Below, piece by piece: positions 47,701-55,587 of a DNA stretch of 64,000 nucleotides (within the stretch, counting starts at the first letter, position 1; every line of letters starts with the position of its first letter). The notes below the pieces were generated by a model that saw only the letters and a program-made list of their open reading frames with translations, was not told the origin of the DNA and ran no database searches. Origin of the DNA: Albugo candida (taxonomy: Eukaryota > Oomycota > Peronosporomycetes > Albuginales > Albuginaceae); assembly GCA_905220665.1 (NCBI GenBank), contig CAJNAR010000154.1:434001-498000 (forward strand). The letters are read 5' to 3'. The translations under genes were made by a program, and so were the position numbers.

Positions 47701-48926
47701 TGCTTTTTGGGTGTAAATCGCTTCAAAAACACTTTCGGCGTCGAAGAGAACAAAAACGAACGGCTGCAATCACTCTCCAAACTCAATTTCGAAGAAAAAT
47801 TGCACAGAAACGATTTCATTGCCAAATGGCTGTAGTTCGACGGAAACAGAGATTTCTGTGCTGGAAAATAGAATTTTGGTTTCTCAGACAATGCGCGCGA
47901 CACGCTCGATATCGCGATATCCGACGGAAATGGGTGTTGATGACAGCTCGCTATTGTACAAAAATGGACACTCTTTGGGAAGAGCGTCGCGCGTGTGAGA
48001 CGATCCGACGGAATTGGATGCGTTTCCGACTGAATCAGACGATTTCGAGTAAAATTGCGCTACGACGCGCTGCGGAACGAATGCAAAAGAGAATGAATGC
48101 TGCTGTACGACTTCAACATTGCTGGAAGCGATATGTACGGATGAAATTGTTAGGTGCGGAAAAGCGAACTAAAAGTGCGGGAATGCGAAGGAAAGGTGCG
48201 GTTCTTATGCAAGCAATTTGGCGTGGATACACTGCTCGAAAGAAGAGAATTTGTACGGGAAAAATGGAAACTCGTGTTTGTGTACCAAAGCTATTGACAC
48301 TTGGCGCACGTTTAGAAACAGCTTTACATCAATTGTTGCATGGAAGAAGACTTGCGGAAGTATTATTGGCATCCCACACGATCCAAGTCTGCACACAATA
48401 CTCACACGAATGCTGTGAGACGTGTTTGAAGTTGACAAATGTGTCGAAAACGATCTATTCGACAATCAAGAGTCTGAATCGAAGTCGACCGCATGTTGAA
48501 CTATTACATCAGCTATTACTGGTATTATGCAATTTATACCGGTATGAGAGGAGGAAGGACGTGCGGTATGATGGAATTGAAGACTGTGTGTTGTATGCGG
48601 AGATATTGATGGATGTGGTCCAGATACATCGCGATATGCCGATTGTGTTTGAGTTGGCGACAGAATTGATGGCGTATCGGATGATGGTGATCGCGAAGGA
48701 GAAGGATCAGAGTGTGGAGAAATTGTGCGAAGATGTTGGAAGACGATGTGGCGCACTTTGTCATTTGTTTGAGAAGAAAGTGGTCGCATGGGATATAATT
48801 ACATCGAGTACGAGTGGGAAGAACAGGATGAAGGGCAAGAATGGGAACAAGACCGAGCCGAGTAGAGCTGTGATTGCGTTGAAGAAAATTGTGGCGATTT
48901 GTAGGAATGGAGACGAAGGAAGGTGA
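44709..48926 (+). CDS. ASPM: ASPM-like spindle-pole protein with CH domains and IQ repeats, 1405 aa
   Basis: Single-exon gene for a protein of the ASPM/Asp family, which focuses microtubule minus ends at spindle poles and binds calmodulin through IQ motifs. Residues 1-130 are basic and low in structure. Residues about 350-500 form the first calponin-homology domain (LFLDQAQ, FCRLFLSNEGRIDRHLETLG, IHDIGEDLRDGVRLAKLLEAL). Residues about 598-665 form the second (YSIVLRDLQL, DDALCALIHYYHP). From about 730 to 887 follow eight IQ units of 21 residues (AALRIQKRWKKRCEERIRR type), then scattered IQ motifs to about 1180 (AVLMQAIWRGYTARKKR). The last 220 residues look helical, like the family's armadillo-type end. 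It is the only functional member among three copies in the window and forms the right border of the effector array. No N-terminal ASH domain recognised. Confidence 0.88.
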   Translation: MRADSKRITRPEFNSTDAHNCAIEKENAHPIADGNQTKCNTDIHIKGMEQSVRKRKGKFANSKFVNARKRHHRDNDTDAFCVAHGNKRKRDDETNITVVNKTVDRAVTNTVKVQSKTSVLKTTAKKQKISVWLRGRTAADEDEWIENQKSIVLEWANSVLLTSLKGENGCLKNGEEIGACDPFTSLRKLGMEASWLYKGKKLLQRAEIQAVKSKLSKEIESGRLCIRKDRPVYVDVGLQEELFGLLNAYDPLWLALGLCTVLEPVIPQTTRFSLLGRIQKLKRNNDSQTHPTRLPAILRSLVLKHLIHDEKVAYNHRHVCKLKAPFTQSDGKSPRARWDGEEYFEELSNVMALKFLMLVLFLDQAQSSNSDAFTQFPCLFRSNSTHTSVVKQSQTIINEFCRLFLSNEGRIDRHLETLGFKLSYTQKPFDEIDPSIHDIGEDLRDGVRLAKLLEALTTSNRHKEKKLSEYLRIPTISRLQKVHNIQVCVYYLQEIIGFPALIESKDECNTFAPIRAKEQIRETEHLVKNLVDGSIRQRTKLGVELLWKLMSWFECEALVDVTMLKREIQQVQANMSTEAKKFFLESCAKGESDTLSGILLEWSRSVCANYSIVLRDLQLEDDALCALIHYYHPMLISRSAVENPSKELEKALQRVGTLPAQMHKFFRKNDFRLSITFVACLQSRLIGRRRELDAARMLCEWWRSSWIQSKLRTKKIATTPIERVVNGDRVAAVRIQRWWKKRWEEVTRCNLAALMIQKRWRKWCKQRIRWNFAALRIQKRWKKRCEERIRRNFAALIIQKWWEKRCGEVIVWNSAALMIQKRWRKWCEQRIRWNFAALRIQKWWKKRCEERIRRKSAVLRIQKRWKKRCEEVIRWNAARSIQRKWLKFKSDKNWEIVRFHFIANMTQKRFLRKCVSNWKIRKIAREILCRQSARTIQIAWKAYLHRQRVLKKVGIAFSVSKIGNFLHRIALSRRRSTSANILIANWKRYIYRKRYVKLLFGCKSLQKHFRRRREQKRTAAITLQTQFRRKIAQKRFHCQMAVVRRKQRFLCWKIEFWFLRQCARHARYRDIRRKWVLMTARYCTKMDTLWEERRACETIRRNWMRFRLNQTISSKIALRRAAERMQKRMNAAVRLQHCWKRYVRMKLLGAEKRTKSAGMRRKGAVLMQAIWRGYTARKKRICTGKMETRVCVPKLLTLGARLETALHQLLHGRRLAEVLLASHTIQVCTQYSHECCETCLKLTNVSKTIYSTIKSLNRSRPHVELLHQLLLVLCNLYRYERRKDVRYDGIEDCVLYAEILMDVVQIHRDMPIVFELATELMAYRMMVIAKEKDQSVEKLCEDVGRRCGALCHLFEKKVVAWDIITSSTSGKNRMKGKNGNKTEPSRAVIALKKIVAICRNGDEGR
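46962..47339 (+). repeat. IQ-encoding 63-bp repeats with a 189-bp higher-order period
   Basis: Two copies of a 189-bp segment (46962-47150 and 47151-47339), each made of three 63-bp units that encode one IQ motif each. The first units of the two copies are nearly identical (AALMIQKRWRKWC), the second less so, the third least. This shows a recent triplet duplication on top of an older single-unit expansion. Confidence 0.85.
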
Positions 48927-49607
48927 TGTAGATGGAAGGAAGAAGAGCACGCGTGGAAGTGGTATCATATTGCCATTTTGGCGTAAGGTTAGGATAGTAT
49001 AGTATGGTATAATTAACACGTATTGAAACATGGATTAGTTTTAAAATCTTTTTCTTCGTTTTTTCTGTCAGTTCGATTGGAGTATCCGTACGGAAATTGA
49101 GTTTTACTCTCATGAAAGTGTATCTGGTGTTGATGTGAATTAGGAATGGGTATCGTATGATAGATATGATGTAATAGAATATGCGATTGTAGTGGGAGGT
49201 GGACACAGCGAATGATACAATTGTATACTATGGTGTCGGAAATGTTGAAGTGTTATGGTGTGTACGGTATAGTTTAGTATAGTATTGCCAAGCAAGGTAT
49301 AGTACGATATCTGTCGATGAAGTTGTGCTGAGTAGGATGTATCAAATCGTGTCGTTTATTCACACGGCTCACATGGTGCATCTGTATACCGTAACACCTT
49401 TCGTGCTGATACTCGGAAATAGAATTTTTGGGTCAGGACTATTGTATACAATGATCTGATACTAAAGTATACTAAATAGTATGATTGCAAAGCTTTATAC
49501 TTTTCATAGCGGTGTGCAATAAAAAATGGCCAAACACAAATGTATGCAAGTCTGATTCCGTGTTGATGATTATAAATGGAAACAACGTATACTCTGTATA
49601 CTTGCAG
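48927..49607. other. AT-rich spacer between the effector island and the housekeeping block
   Basis: Between two convergent genes. It contains imperfect repeats of tatagtat-like words (48990-49020, 49260-49310) and no gene. Minus-strand frames here (48799-49206) run into the antisense of the ASPM-like gene and are not supported. Confidence 0.5.
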
Positions 49608-50150
49608 CTAAAACTTGACCTCCTTAAGTCCCCATTTGATGTACATAAAAACGGGTGTGGTAGCTCCATCCGGATAGTAAGAAAAGGAAAGACCGGCTTC
49701 GGTGTCACATGATCGAAACATGTAATATTGGAGGTCGTTATATTTCGCCAATAAGAACTTGACAATTTTTTGTGCATCTGATTTGAAAACCGTCACCGTA
49801 TCTTCATCGCCTTCCTTCAAAGTCGGATGGTTCAAAAGTTTACGAAAATAGGACTTCAAGTAGCTTTTTAATTCCGTTTTAGACGCAAAGGTGATTTCCG
49901 TATACGCAAACCCGATCGAAGCATCTGAGATGTTGTTCACTGTCTCTACACTATCATCGACCTCTTGATCACCGCTGCCGAACGCATCACCACATCCAAT
50001 GTCCACAGCATCACTCCCTACGGCTACATTTCGAGATTGGACCATAAACATACCAGGAATTTCTTCTCCCTCGCTGTCTTTTACTGGTTCAGGTTTGTTC
50101 GCGTCGGAAACGACTTCATCGTTGGTGAAAATGTCTTGCCACACCAACAT
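49608..50150 (-). CDS. TCTP: Translationally controlled tumour protein (TCTP), 180 aa
   Basis: A small conserved cytosolic protein linked to growth control, calcium and microtubule binding and translation. The N-terminus MLVWQDIFTNDEVVSDA matches the family start. A variable acidic loop follows, then the helical-hairpin region (KSYLKSYFRKLL, FLLAKYNDLQYYMF) and the C-terminal strand block (SYYPDGATTPVFMYIKWGL). Family members are about 170 residues, so the length fits with a slightly longer loop (residues 45-75). Single exon. It is transcribed away from GAR1, with 171 bp between the starts. Confidence 0.9.
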   Translation of the reverse strand: MLVWQDIFTNDEVVSDANKPEPVKDSEGEEIPGMFMVQSRNVAVGSDAVDIGCGDAFGSGDQEVDDSVETVNNISDASIGFAYTEITFASKTELKSYLKSYFRKLLNHPTLKEGDEDTVTVFKSDAQKIVKFLLAKYNDLQYYMFRSCDTEAGLSFSYYPDGATTPVFMYIKWGLKEVKF

Positions 50151-50321
50151 TCTTGATTATGTATGGGATTTTACAAAAGTGAGATGCCAACCAATCAAAA
50201 AGGGATTGAATGTGATTGGTCGGAAATAGCCACTGAATATAGCACAGGAGTCCACCTGCAAGATATTCGCGACCGTACATCACTCGAATAGTAGACGAGC
50301 TTGACTGGTATCGAAACAAAT

Positions 50322-50978
50322 ATGAGCGCACGAGGAAGAGGAGGACGAGGAGGTCGTCAGAATTCAAGTTTTGGAAGAGGACGAGGCTTTACTGCTCGTG
50401 GTGGAAGAGGACGCGAAATGGAAGGCCCGCCGTCGTTTGTTGTAGGTACGCTCGATGCCAGAAGACGTGTTGTGCTATTTATGTAAAATTAACGTTTCTT
50501 TGTATTGAATTTAGAATTAGGAGCATTTCTACACGCGTGTGAAGATGAAATGGTATACAAAAGCACAAATGATAAGGTGCCGTACTTTAACGCTGGTGCT
50601 TATCTCGAAAACAAAACCAAAATTGGCAAGATTGATGAGATTCTGGGATGTATCAACGACGTCATGTTTACAGTCAAACCGGATGCAGGAATTGTGGCAA
50701 ATTCCTTCAAGTCAGGAGATAAAGTATACATTAGTCCGGATAAATTACTACCGCTCAGTAGATTCATTGATCAAGGTAAATCAAGTGGTGGAGGTCGAGG
50801 CGGTCGAGGTGGTGGACGAGGTGGACGTGGCGCAGGCCGAGGAAGAGGTTTCACAGGTGGTCGTGGTAGATCCGGTGGACGAGGATTTAGTGGAAATGGT
50901 GGTCGCGGATTCAATGGCGGTCGAGGAGGTCGATTTGGTGGCGGTCGAAGTGGCGGTCGAAGTTTTGGGCGCTATTAG
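50322..50978 (+). CDS. GAR1: H/ACA ribonucleoprotein subunit Gar1
   Basis: Nucleolar protein of H/ACA snoRNPs, which guide pseudouridylation of rRNA. Two exons: 50322-50445 and 50515-50978; the intron 50446-50514 (69 nt, gtacgc to tttag) restores the conserved [17 protein letters not shown] reading. The product, about 195 residues, has an N-terminal RGG tail ([12 protein letters not shown]), the central Gar1 beta-barrel (about residues 37-110: [23 protein letters not shown]...[14 protein letters not shown]) and a long C-terminal GGR-rich tail. Both RGG tails are typical of eukaryotic Gar1. The start at 50322 is chosen because the upstream in-frame ATG (50301) adds residues unlike the family. 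Confidence 0.92.
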
Positions 50979-51079
50979 TATAAAGTATGATAGGTGCACC
51001 GAGCGCATGTATTGTGGGCTGAATATAGGACCTAATATACTTCGAGAAATGATACGCTTTCTAGGACACATATTGTACA

Positions 51080-51371
51080 TTATAGTTTCTCTAAACACTC
51101 GAATTGCACAATGCTGTTTCCTCTTATAACCTATATCATAAAAACAATCATTCAACATATCCGTTTATAGAGGTCATTCAGTCAAACGCACCACCATGCC
51201 GATTTTGTTATTTTCTGTCGTCGATACTTCCTCTATGGCCTCATCCAACGTCACATTCATAAACTGATCATACCCTCTCAATACTCCCGATACCTTTCGA
51301 TTACCATTCAGCTTCAAACTAAGCCGTTTGTCCATATAACGCTTGAGATCGGGACCAACAACTTTCGGCAT
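51080..51371 (-). CDS. SNRPG: Small nuclear ribonucleoprotein G (Sm-G), 76 aa
   Basis: Core spliceosomal Sm-ring protein. Exon 1 is 51371-51192 (MPKVVGPDLKRYMDKRLSLK...IGMV) and exon 2 is 51130-51080. Reading through the exon end gives a premature stop after GMVVRLTE. Splicing the 61-nt intron 51131-51191 (gtgcgt to atatag) gives IGMVVIRGNSIVQFECLEKL, which is the classic Sm2 motif and C-terminus. The start at 51371 is preferred to 51410 because MPKV... fits the usual Sm-G N-terminus and gives exactly the usual 76 residues. It is divergent from MBF1 with 75 bp between the starts. Confidence 0.92.
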
Positions 51372-51446
51372 GATCCACTCGAGTAAGAATGTTTTAAACG
51401 ACAGTTTCATACAAATATACCGGTATCAAACATTCATTCATTAAGT
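51372..51446. promoter_or_regulatory. Bidirectional promoter of Sm-G and MBF1, 75 bp
   Basis: Only 75 bp separate the two start codons, which face away from each other. The stretch must hold both 5' leaders and the core promoters unless transcription starts overlap. It contains accggtatc and cattcattcatt words. No TATA box. Confidence 0.5.
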
Positions 51447-51992
51447 ATGAGCTTTGCACAAGGTCAAGATTGGGAACAAGCTGGATGGGGATACAAACGT
51501 CCGCAAGGGAAACAAAATACCGCGGCTTCATTGAATAAAGCAAAACGAGAAGGAAATGTTGTCACGGAAGCGAGAAGTACACAGATTGTTTGCCCATTGA
51601 AGAGTGTATGTAACTGACTTGATGAGTGCATGTAGTTGCGGGTGGCACCAATAAAAGCTCCCACTCGAATATGAGTAAAAATATGCGCAAACTCGAAGAA
51701 GATACGGATACATTTAAACGTACGTGTGTTAAATAACTGATCAAGTATGTAATTTGTTATCTCTGTAGCGAGAACGGTGGATCGCTCTTTATCGCAGTCG
51801 CTCATCAAAGCGCGAACTGAGAAGAAAATGACTCAAAAAACACTTGCGACAGCTATCAATGAGAAACCCCAAGTGATTGCTGAATATGAGTCAGGAAAAG
51901 CAATTCCAAATGGTCAAATTATTAGTAAGATGGAACGTGCGCTCGGCGTTAAACTTCCACGTGGAGCGCCCAAAAAGAAGACGCCGCAATGA
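51447..51992 (+). CDS. MBF1: Multiprotein-bridging factor 1 (MBF1), 145 aa
   Basis: Transcriptional coactivator that links regulators to TBP, also tied to ribosome quality control. Three exons: 51447-51576, 51636-51719 and 51769-51992, with introns of 59 and 49 nt; the exon lengths sum to a clean 145-residue frame. The N-terminal MBF1 domain begins [10 protein letters not shown] and continues over both splice junctions ([21 protein letters not shown]). The C-terminal Cro/C1-type helix-turn-helix is complete ([52 protein letters not shown]). A basic tail follows. Confidence 0.92.
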
Positions 51993-52202
51993 TGTTCTTC
52001 ACGTTCTTGATATATAGCCAATCAAAAAGAGTCTGATTCGATAAAATATATATTTTCTTCCAATCATATACACCAATACCGAAATAGAAAAAAAGTATTT
52101 TCATTCCGAACGGCTAAAAATGATTGTCGTTGACATCGCGTTGACACCTCTATCCACCGCTCGACAACTCATTTTGGGTCACAGGACACATCCAGATATA
52201 AA

Positions 52203-53462
52203 ATGATCAAAAGGAGCTCTATTTTTGTACCCTTACGCACTTCTGACGCGTTTTTGTGCGCGCTTCCCGAAGGATTAGAATTATCGAAAAATCGACTTTG
52301 TCGTCCAAATTTTGTCGATTGCAAATCCAACCAAAGCGATTATACACGCTTGCAGAAAAAGACACTGAAAAACGCTGTGGACGTAAAGCGGGAATCCGAA
52401 TTGAATAATGCAAATCGGAGAAGATCGCTTACAATCCGAAAAAACAGTTTTCGACGCGCTTCGTTAATTGACCGTCGAAAATCCATGTCAAATATAACGC
52501 CAAGAGCTCGAAAATCCCGTCAAAATCAAAATTCAGACCTTTCGTCACAGTTATCTTGTGTTACAACACGCGTTACGCAATTTTTACTTCGGAAACGAAG
52601 TCGTGACGGTGCACTGGAGCTTGTTATACATCATAAGCGATCACCGAGTCGTCGAAGCGCGTGCACTCGGCATCACATTTTCAACCAGTTACGATGCTCG
52701 ATACCAGTGCAATTTGCTCAGATCATTGATTGGCTCACGTGGCAACAGCCACTCGGACCCGAACAACACGGAGTTATGTTACGACAATTGCGTTATGTTA
52801 AGTCAGTTACGCACGATTTTCCGTGGGCCAAAGCCCGACTTTGTGACTTATTGGCAATGTATACGCAAAAGGAAGGCATTAGTAAAGAGGAATTATATCC
52901 TCAGCTTAATCATCTCTACACACAAGTCGACAATGAAGCGAAAGAGCGTCAGAAAAAACATATTTCGTTCATTCAGGCAAAACGGCATTTAGCACTTCGG
53001 TTAAGTATCGCATCTCAACTGGTAAATGGTGTTTCAATTTTAAAATTTGGACGGAGAGGAAAACCGCACGAGACGTATTTGTCGTACGAATTGAGGGATC
53101 CATTGCATCTTCGGTGGTATCGGAAGAATGGAGGCAAGAGTACGCAGAAACTATCGCTCGAAAACTTGCGGATTGTTGTTCCACATGAAAATCTGATTCT
53201 GAGTGAGAATCAGATTCAGGTGGCAAGTGATGAGGAAGAGTGTCCTTATACTTCGCGAAAATTACGACAGATCGGACTTAAGAGACGATCAACGCTCAAG
53301 TATTTGGATGGGTGCTTTTCGATACGTTCCAAAGAACGCATTTTACAGGTGCAGGTTCAAAGTGCGATGCATCGTGATTGGCTTATAGCAGGATTGAGAG
53401 ATTTGGTGCAATTTGCAGCGCAATATAAGAAAGCAAAGGCCACGACGTTACGTCGCATGTAG
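52203..53462 (+). CDS. PH-like domain protein of unknown role, 419 aa
   Basis: Single exon. Residues 1-115 are basic and low in complexity (NNANRRRSLTIRKNSFRRASL, possible phosphorylation sites). Residues about 120-260 are helical, of unknown type. Residues about 270-410 look like a pleckstrin-homology fold: LVNGVSILKFGRRGKPHETYL at the start, RWYRKNGGKSTQKLSLENLRIV in the middle, and a final helix with HRDWLIAGLRDLVQFA. PH-like domains bind phosphoinositides or proteins. The combination suggests a membrane or cytoskeleton adaptor. The start codon could be any of the early Met codons. It ends 70 bp before the convergent TMEM14-type gene. Confidence 0.65.
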   Translation: MIKRSSIFVPLRTSDAFLCALPEGLELSKNRLCRPNFVDCKSNQSDYTRLQKKTLKNAVDVKRESELNNANRRRSLTIRKNSFRRASLIDRRKSMSNITPRARKSRQNQNSDLSSQLSCVTTRVTQFLLRKRSRDGALELVIHHKRSPSRRSACTRHHIFNQLRCSIPVQFAQIIDWLTWQQPLGPEQHGVMLRQLRYVKSVTHDFPWAKARLCDLLAMYTQKEGISKEELYPQLNHLYTQVDNEAKERQKKHISFIQAKRHLALRLSIASQLVNGVSILKFGRRGKPHETYLSYELRDPLHLRWYRKNGGKSTQKLSLENLRIVVPHENLILSENQIQVASDEEECPYTSRKLRQIGLKRRSTLKYLDGCFSIRSKERILQVQVQSAMHRDWLIAGLRDLVQFAAQYKKAKATTLRRM

Positions 53463-53532
53463 CGTGCATCCTATACTATAATATAATATTTGTTTATAAC
53501 ACAGATGCTGTATTATATCATCTTGGAGAAAG

Positions 53533-54004
53533 TTAGAGCTTTTTACCACCGGAATGCGGTTTGCGGAGTAATTGGTGGACGTAAAAAGCACTCATTCCAG
53601 CACTTGTGAATGCGATGAAACCAGCTGGAAAGAACTTGTCAGTTAGGAAATAGCGGTAGCCCAAAATTCCAGTGAGCGCGGTAGAAATCACTGTACAATA
53701 CACAAGTCTATAATCAGAACAGGAACCTTATACCATACGTGAACTAATTACCGCATGAGATGGACGGCCAGATCTTAGGTACGGTCGAGTTTCGAACGAA
53801 ATCTTGGTAACTGAGGTATCCGATTGTGGTCAACGTAGCGCCAGAGCCTATGCCAACAATCGCAGACATAGGGCTACCAGACGATGCAAATCCAACCAGT
53901 CCACCTAGACCAAGCATCATTCCGTACTACAGCAAGGAAGGTGTAAATAAGAACGAGGAGAAGATGCATCACGCTACCGGAATCGTGAGGCAGAAATCGT
54001 ACAT
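53533..54004 (-). CDS. TMEM14: TMEM14-family membrane protein, 119 aa
   Basis: Small membrane protein of the TMEM14 family; human TMEM14C acts in mitochondrial porphyrin transport and the plant relatives in plastid lipid export. Three exons: 54004-53978, 53926-53752 and 53690-53533, with introns of 51 and 61 nt. The spliced frame is 119 residues with no stops. It has glycine-rich membrane helices: GMMLGLGGLVGFASSGS, IVGIGSGATLTTIGYL, CVISTALTGILGYRYF and a final FPAGFIAFTSAGMSAF. Family length is about 105-120 residues. The first exon encodes only nine residues, typical of compact oomycete genes but hard to find automatically. Confidence 0.8.
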
Positions 54005-54079
54005 AATCGTCTTTGGCTAACCTAAGCTAGGTTCGACGACGACGTGGAACCAGCCAACGTACACTGTATACTACACATC
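54005..54079. promoter_or_regulatory. Bidirectional promoter of TMEM14 and RPC7, 75 bp
   Basis: 75 bp between opposite start codons. It contains a perfect inverted repeat at 54019-54033 (aaccta-agc-taggtt), which could bind a dimeric factor. No TATA box. Confidence 0.45.
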
Positions 54080-54837
54080 ATGAGCGGACGGGGAGGACGA
54101 GGTGGCGGTCGTTTTGGAGGCAAACAGAGCTTGCTGCAGGACGTTATCAATGGAACAAGGGAAGATCTAGGACTATCACATGCGCAAATGGAATCACTCG
54201 CTCACGTACGACTTCTTGGGAACACACCTTTACGTATACTATCCACCATGTACCTTAGGAGGAGAATGATGGTGCACTATACCCGCCGGTTGCCTTACCG
54301 CGCCCGGGTCGTTTATCTGATTCTGATGCGTGTCTGATTCAGTATCAAAGATTATTAGCATATCGAACACAAGAAATGTATGCGCCCGATGTGACTACAA
54401 CTACACACGAAAACGATACGAATGCAAATTCCACGGATCTAATGCGTCTCGTTCACGTCACGTTACCTGAAAATAACAAAAACTCAAAATCAGAAGTATT
54501 TATTCCCGAGGAACTTATCAGTCATACACAAAGCGGTATACGTAAAGTACACACTAGCGCGCTGGATATCATTCAGCCACGCGCGTTTGAGAAAACTCTC
54601 ACGAGTCTGGAAGCAGCGGAAAAGAAAAAGTCCGCAGACGGGAAGCCGAACCCAGAACATGAAGATTCTGATGCAGAAGAACATGAAGATGATCTGGTAC
54701 AAAGTGTTTGGCTTTTATGTGAATCATTGTGTGACGTTACACTATGTTAGGGCGATGATGCGGACGATTATACTCATGATTACTACGACAGTGACGCAGA
54801 AATGAGTGACGCTGGCGACGAAGAAGTGTGTTTCTAG
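54080..54837 (+). CDS. RNA polymerase III subunit RPC7/Rpc31-like, 216 aa
   Basis: Probable Rpc31/RPC7 subunit, part of the Pol III initiation subcomplex. Three exons: 54080-54205, 54259-54696 and 54751-54837, with introns of 53 and 54 nt that are all in phase 0. The N-terminus is glycine- and arginine-rich ([14 protein letters not shown]), as in the family. The hallmark LYPPVALPRP segment follows early in exon 2 and is visible only after splicing. A helical basic middle leads to a strongly acidic C-terminus (DSDAEEHEDD, GDDADDY...SDAEMSDAGDEE). The acidic tail and the LYPP segment are the main grounds for the call. Confidence 0.75.
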
Positions 54838-54885
54838 ACAAATATATTTCAAATTTCCACGAATCATCGCTAGATCACATTGCCA

Positions 54886-55512
54886 CTAGCAATTTCGTAA
54901 TGCTGCCAATCGCTGCGAAAGATCATCATTCTCTTTTTTCTTTGTAGGTGCAAACGAACTTTGCGGAAGAGCGTCCAGACTTCCTGCAGAATCCAACATG
55001 CCCGCGATCTCGAGTCCATTTTCATCGGCAACCATTTGAATCAGATCATCTACTTGACTCGCAGGTGTACTAAGAGCGTTCCCACTGGCCATCGCTCCTT
55101 CCATATATGCAGATCGCACATCTAAATCCTCAAAATGCTTCTCGAATTGATCCATTGTGCTCGCAATAGAGTCAACATTCATTGAACTCATTACCGTGTC
55201 CATGCCGGCAACGACCCCTTTCATATTGGATTGGAGCGAACCTAAGCTAATTGCGGTTTGAATACGAGCGGCAACCGCATCGATACGGGACGAAAGCTGC
55301 AAATATTGTAACGCTTGCGTTTTCTCGCGAATAGCGTTCTGAGCGTAAATTTTCGCCCCTTCGACGTTTCCTTGCTCTAACGCTTTTTTCAGTTTACTTT
55401 TCTGTACAATTTGGTTCTTCTCGCACTTTTTCGCACTTCGAACGAGTCCTTTGGCTGTAAATCGCATGTTAAATAAATCATCTTCTAACGTTTTCTTTGA
55501 GAAAAACTTCAT
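54886..55512 (-). CDS. CHMP1: ESCRT-III subunit CHMP1 (Vps46/Did2), 208 aa
   Basis: ESCRT-III accessory subunit that recruits the AAA ATPase Vps4 at endosomes and in abscission. The Snf7-type helical core begins MKFFSKKTLEDDLFNMRFTAK and continues with NAIREKTQALQYLQLSSRIDAVAARIQTA, matching CHMP1. The C-terminal MIM1 motif for the Vps4 MIT domain is present (DDLSQRLAALRN). The start at 55512 is preferred to 55542 because the ten extra residues do not fit the family. Single exon. Head-to-head with the PNP gene, 75 bp apart. Confidence 0.93.
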   Translation of the reverse strand: MKFFSKKTLEDDLFNMRFTAKGLVRSAKKCEKNQIVQKSKLKKALEQGNVEGAKIYAQNAIREKTQALQYLQLSSRIDAVAARIQTAISLGSLQSNMKGVVAGMDTVMSSMNVDSIASTMDQFEKHFEDLDVRSAYMEGAMASGNALSTPASQVDDLIQMVADENGLEIAGMLDSAGSLDALPQSSFAPTKKKENDDLSQRLAALRNC

Positions 55513-55587
55513 CAAGATGAAGCTGGTTGTTCTTTTACTCAATCAGATGGCACCATTTCTCAACCCGAACCCACACCCTCTTTCCTT

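Noticed and set aside
48466..49206. Three overlapping minus-strand frames near the end of the ASPM-like gene
   Set aside because: Shadows of its 3' part plus AT-rich spacer; low-complexity products with no family features.
50781..51158. 125-codon minus-strand frame rich in Ser and Thr
   Set aside because: Antisense of the GGR-coding tail of GAR1; the composition follows from that.
52558..52992. 144-codon + frame inside the PH-domain gene
   Set aside because: Out-of-frame shadow of the 419-codon gene, which has far better composition and a recognisable domain.
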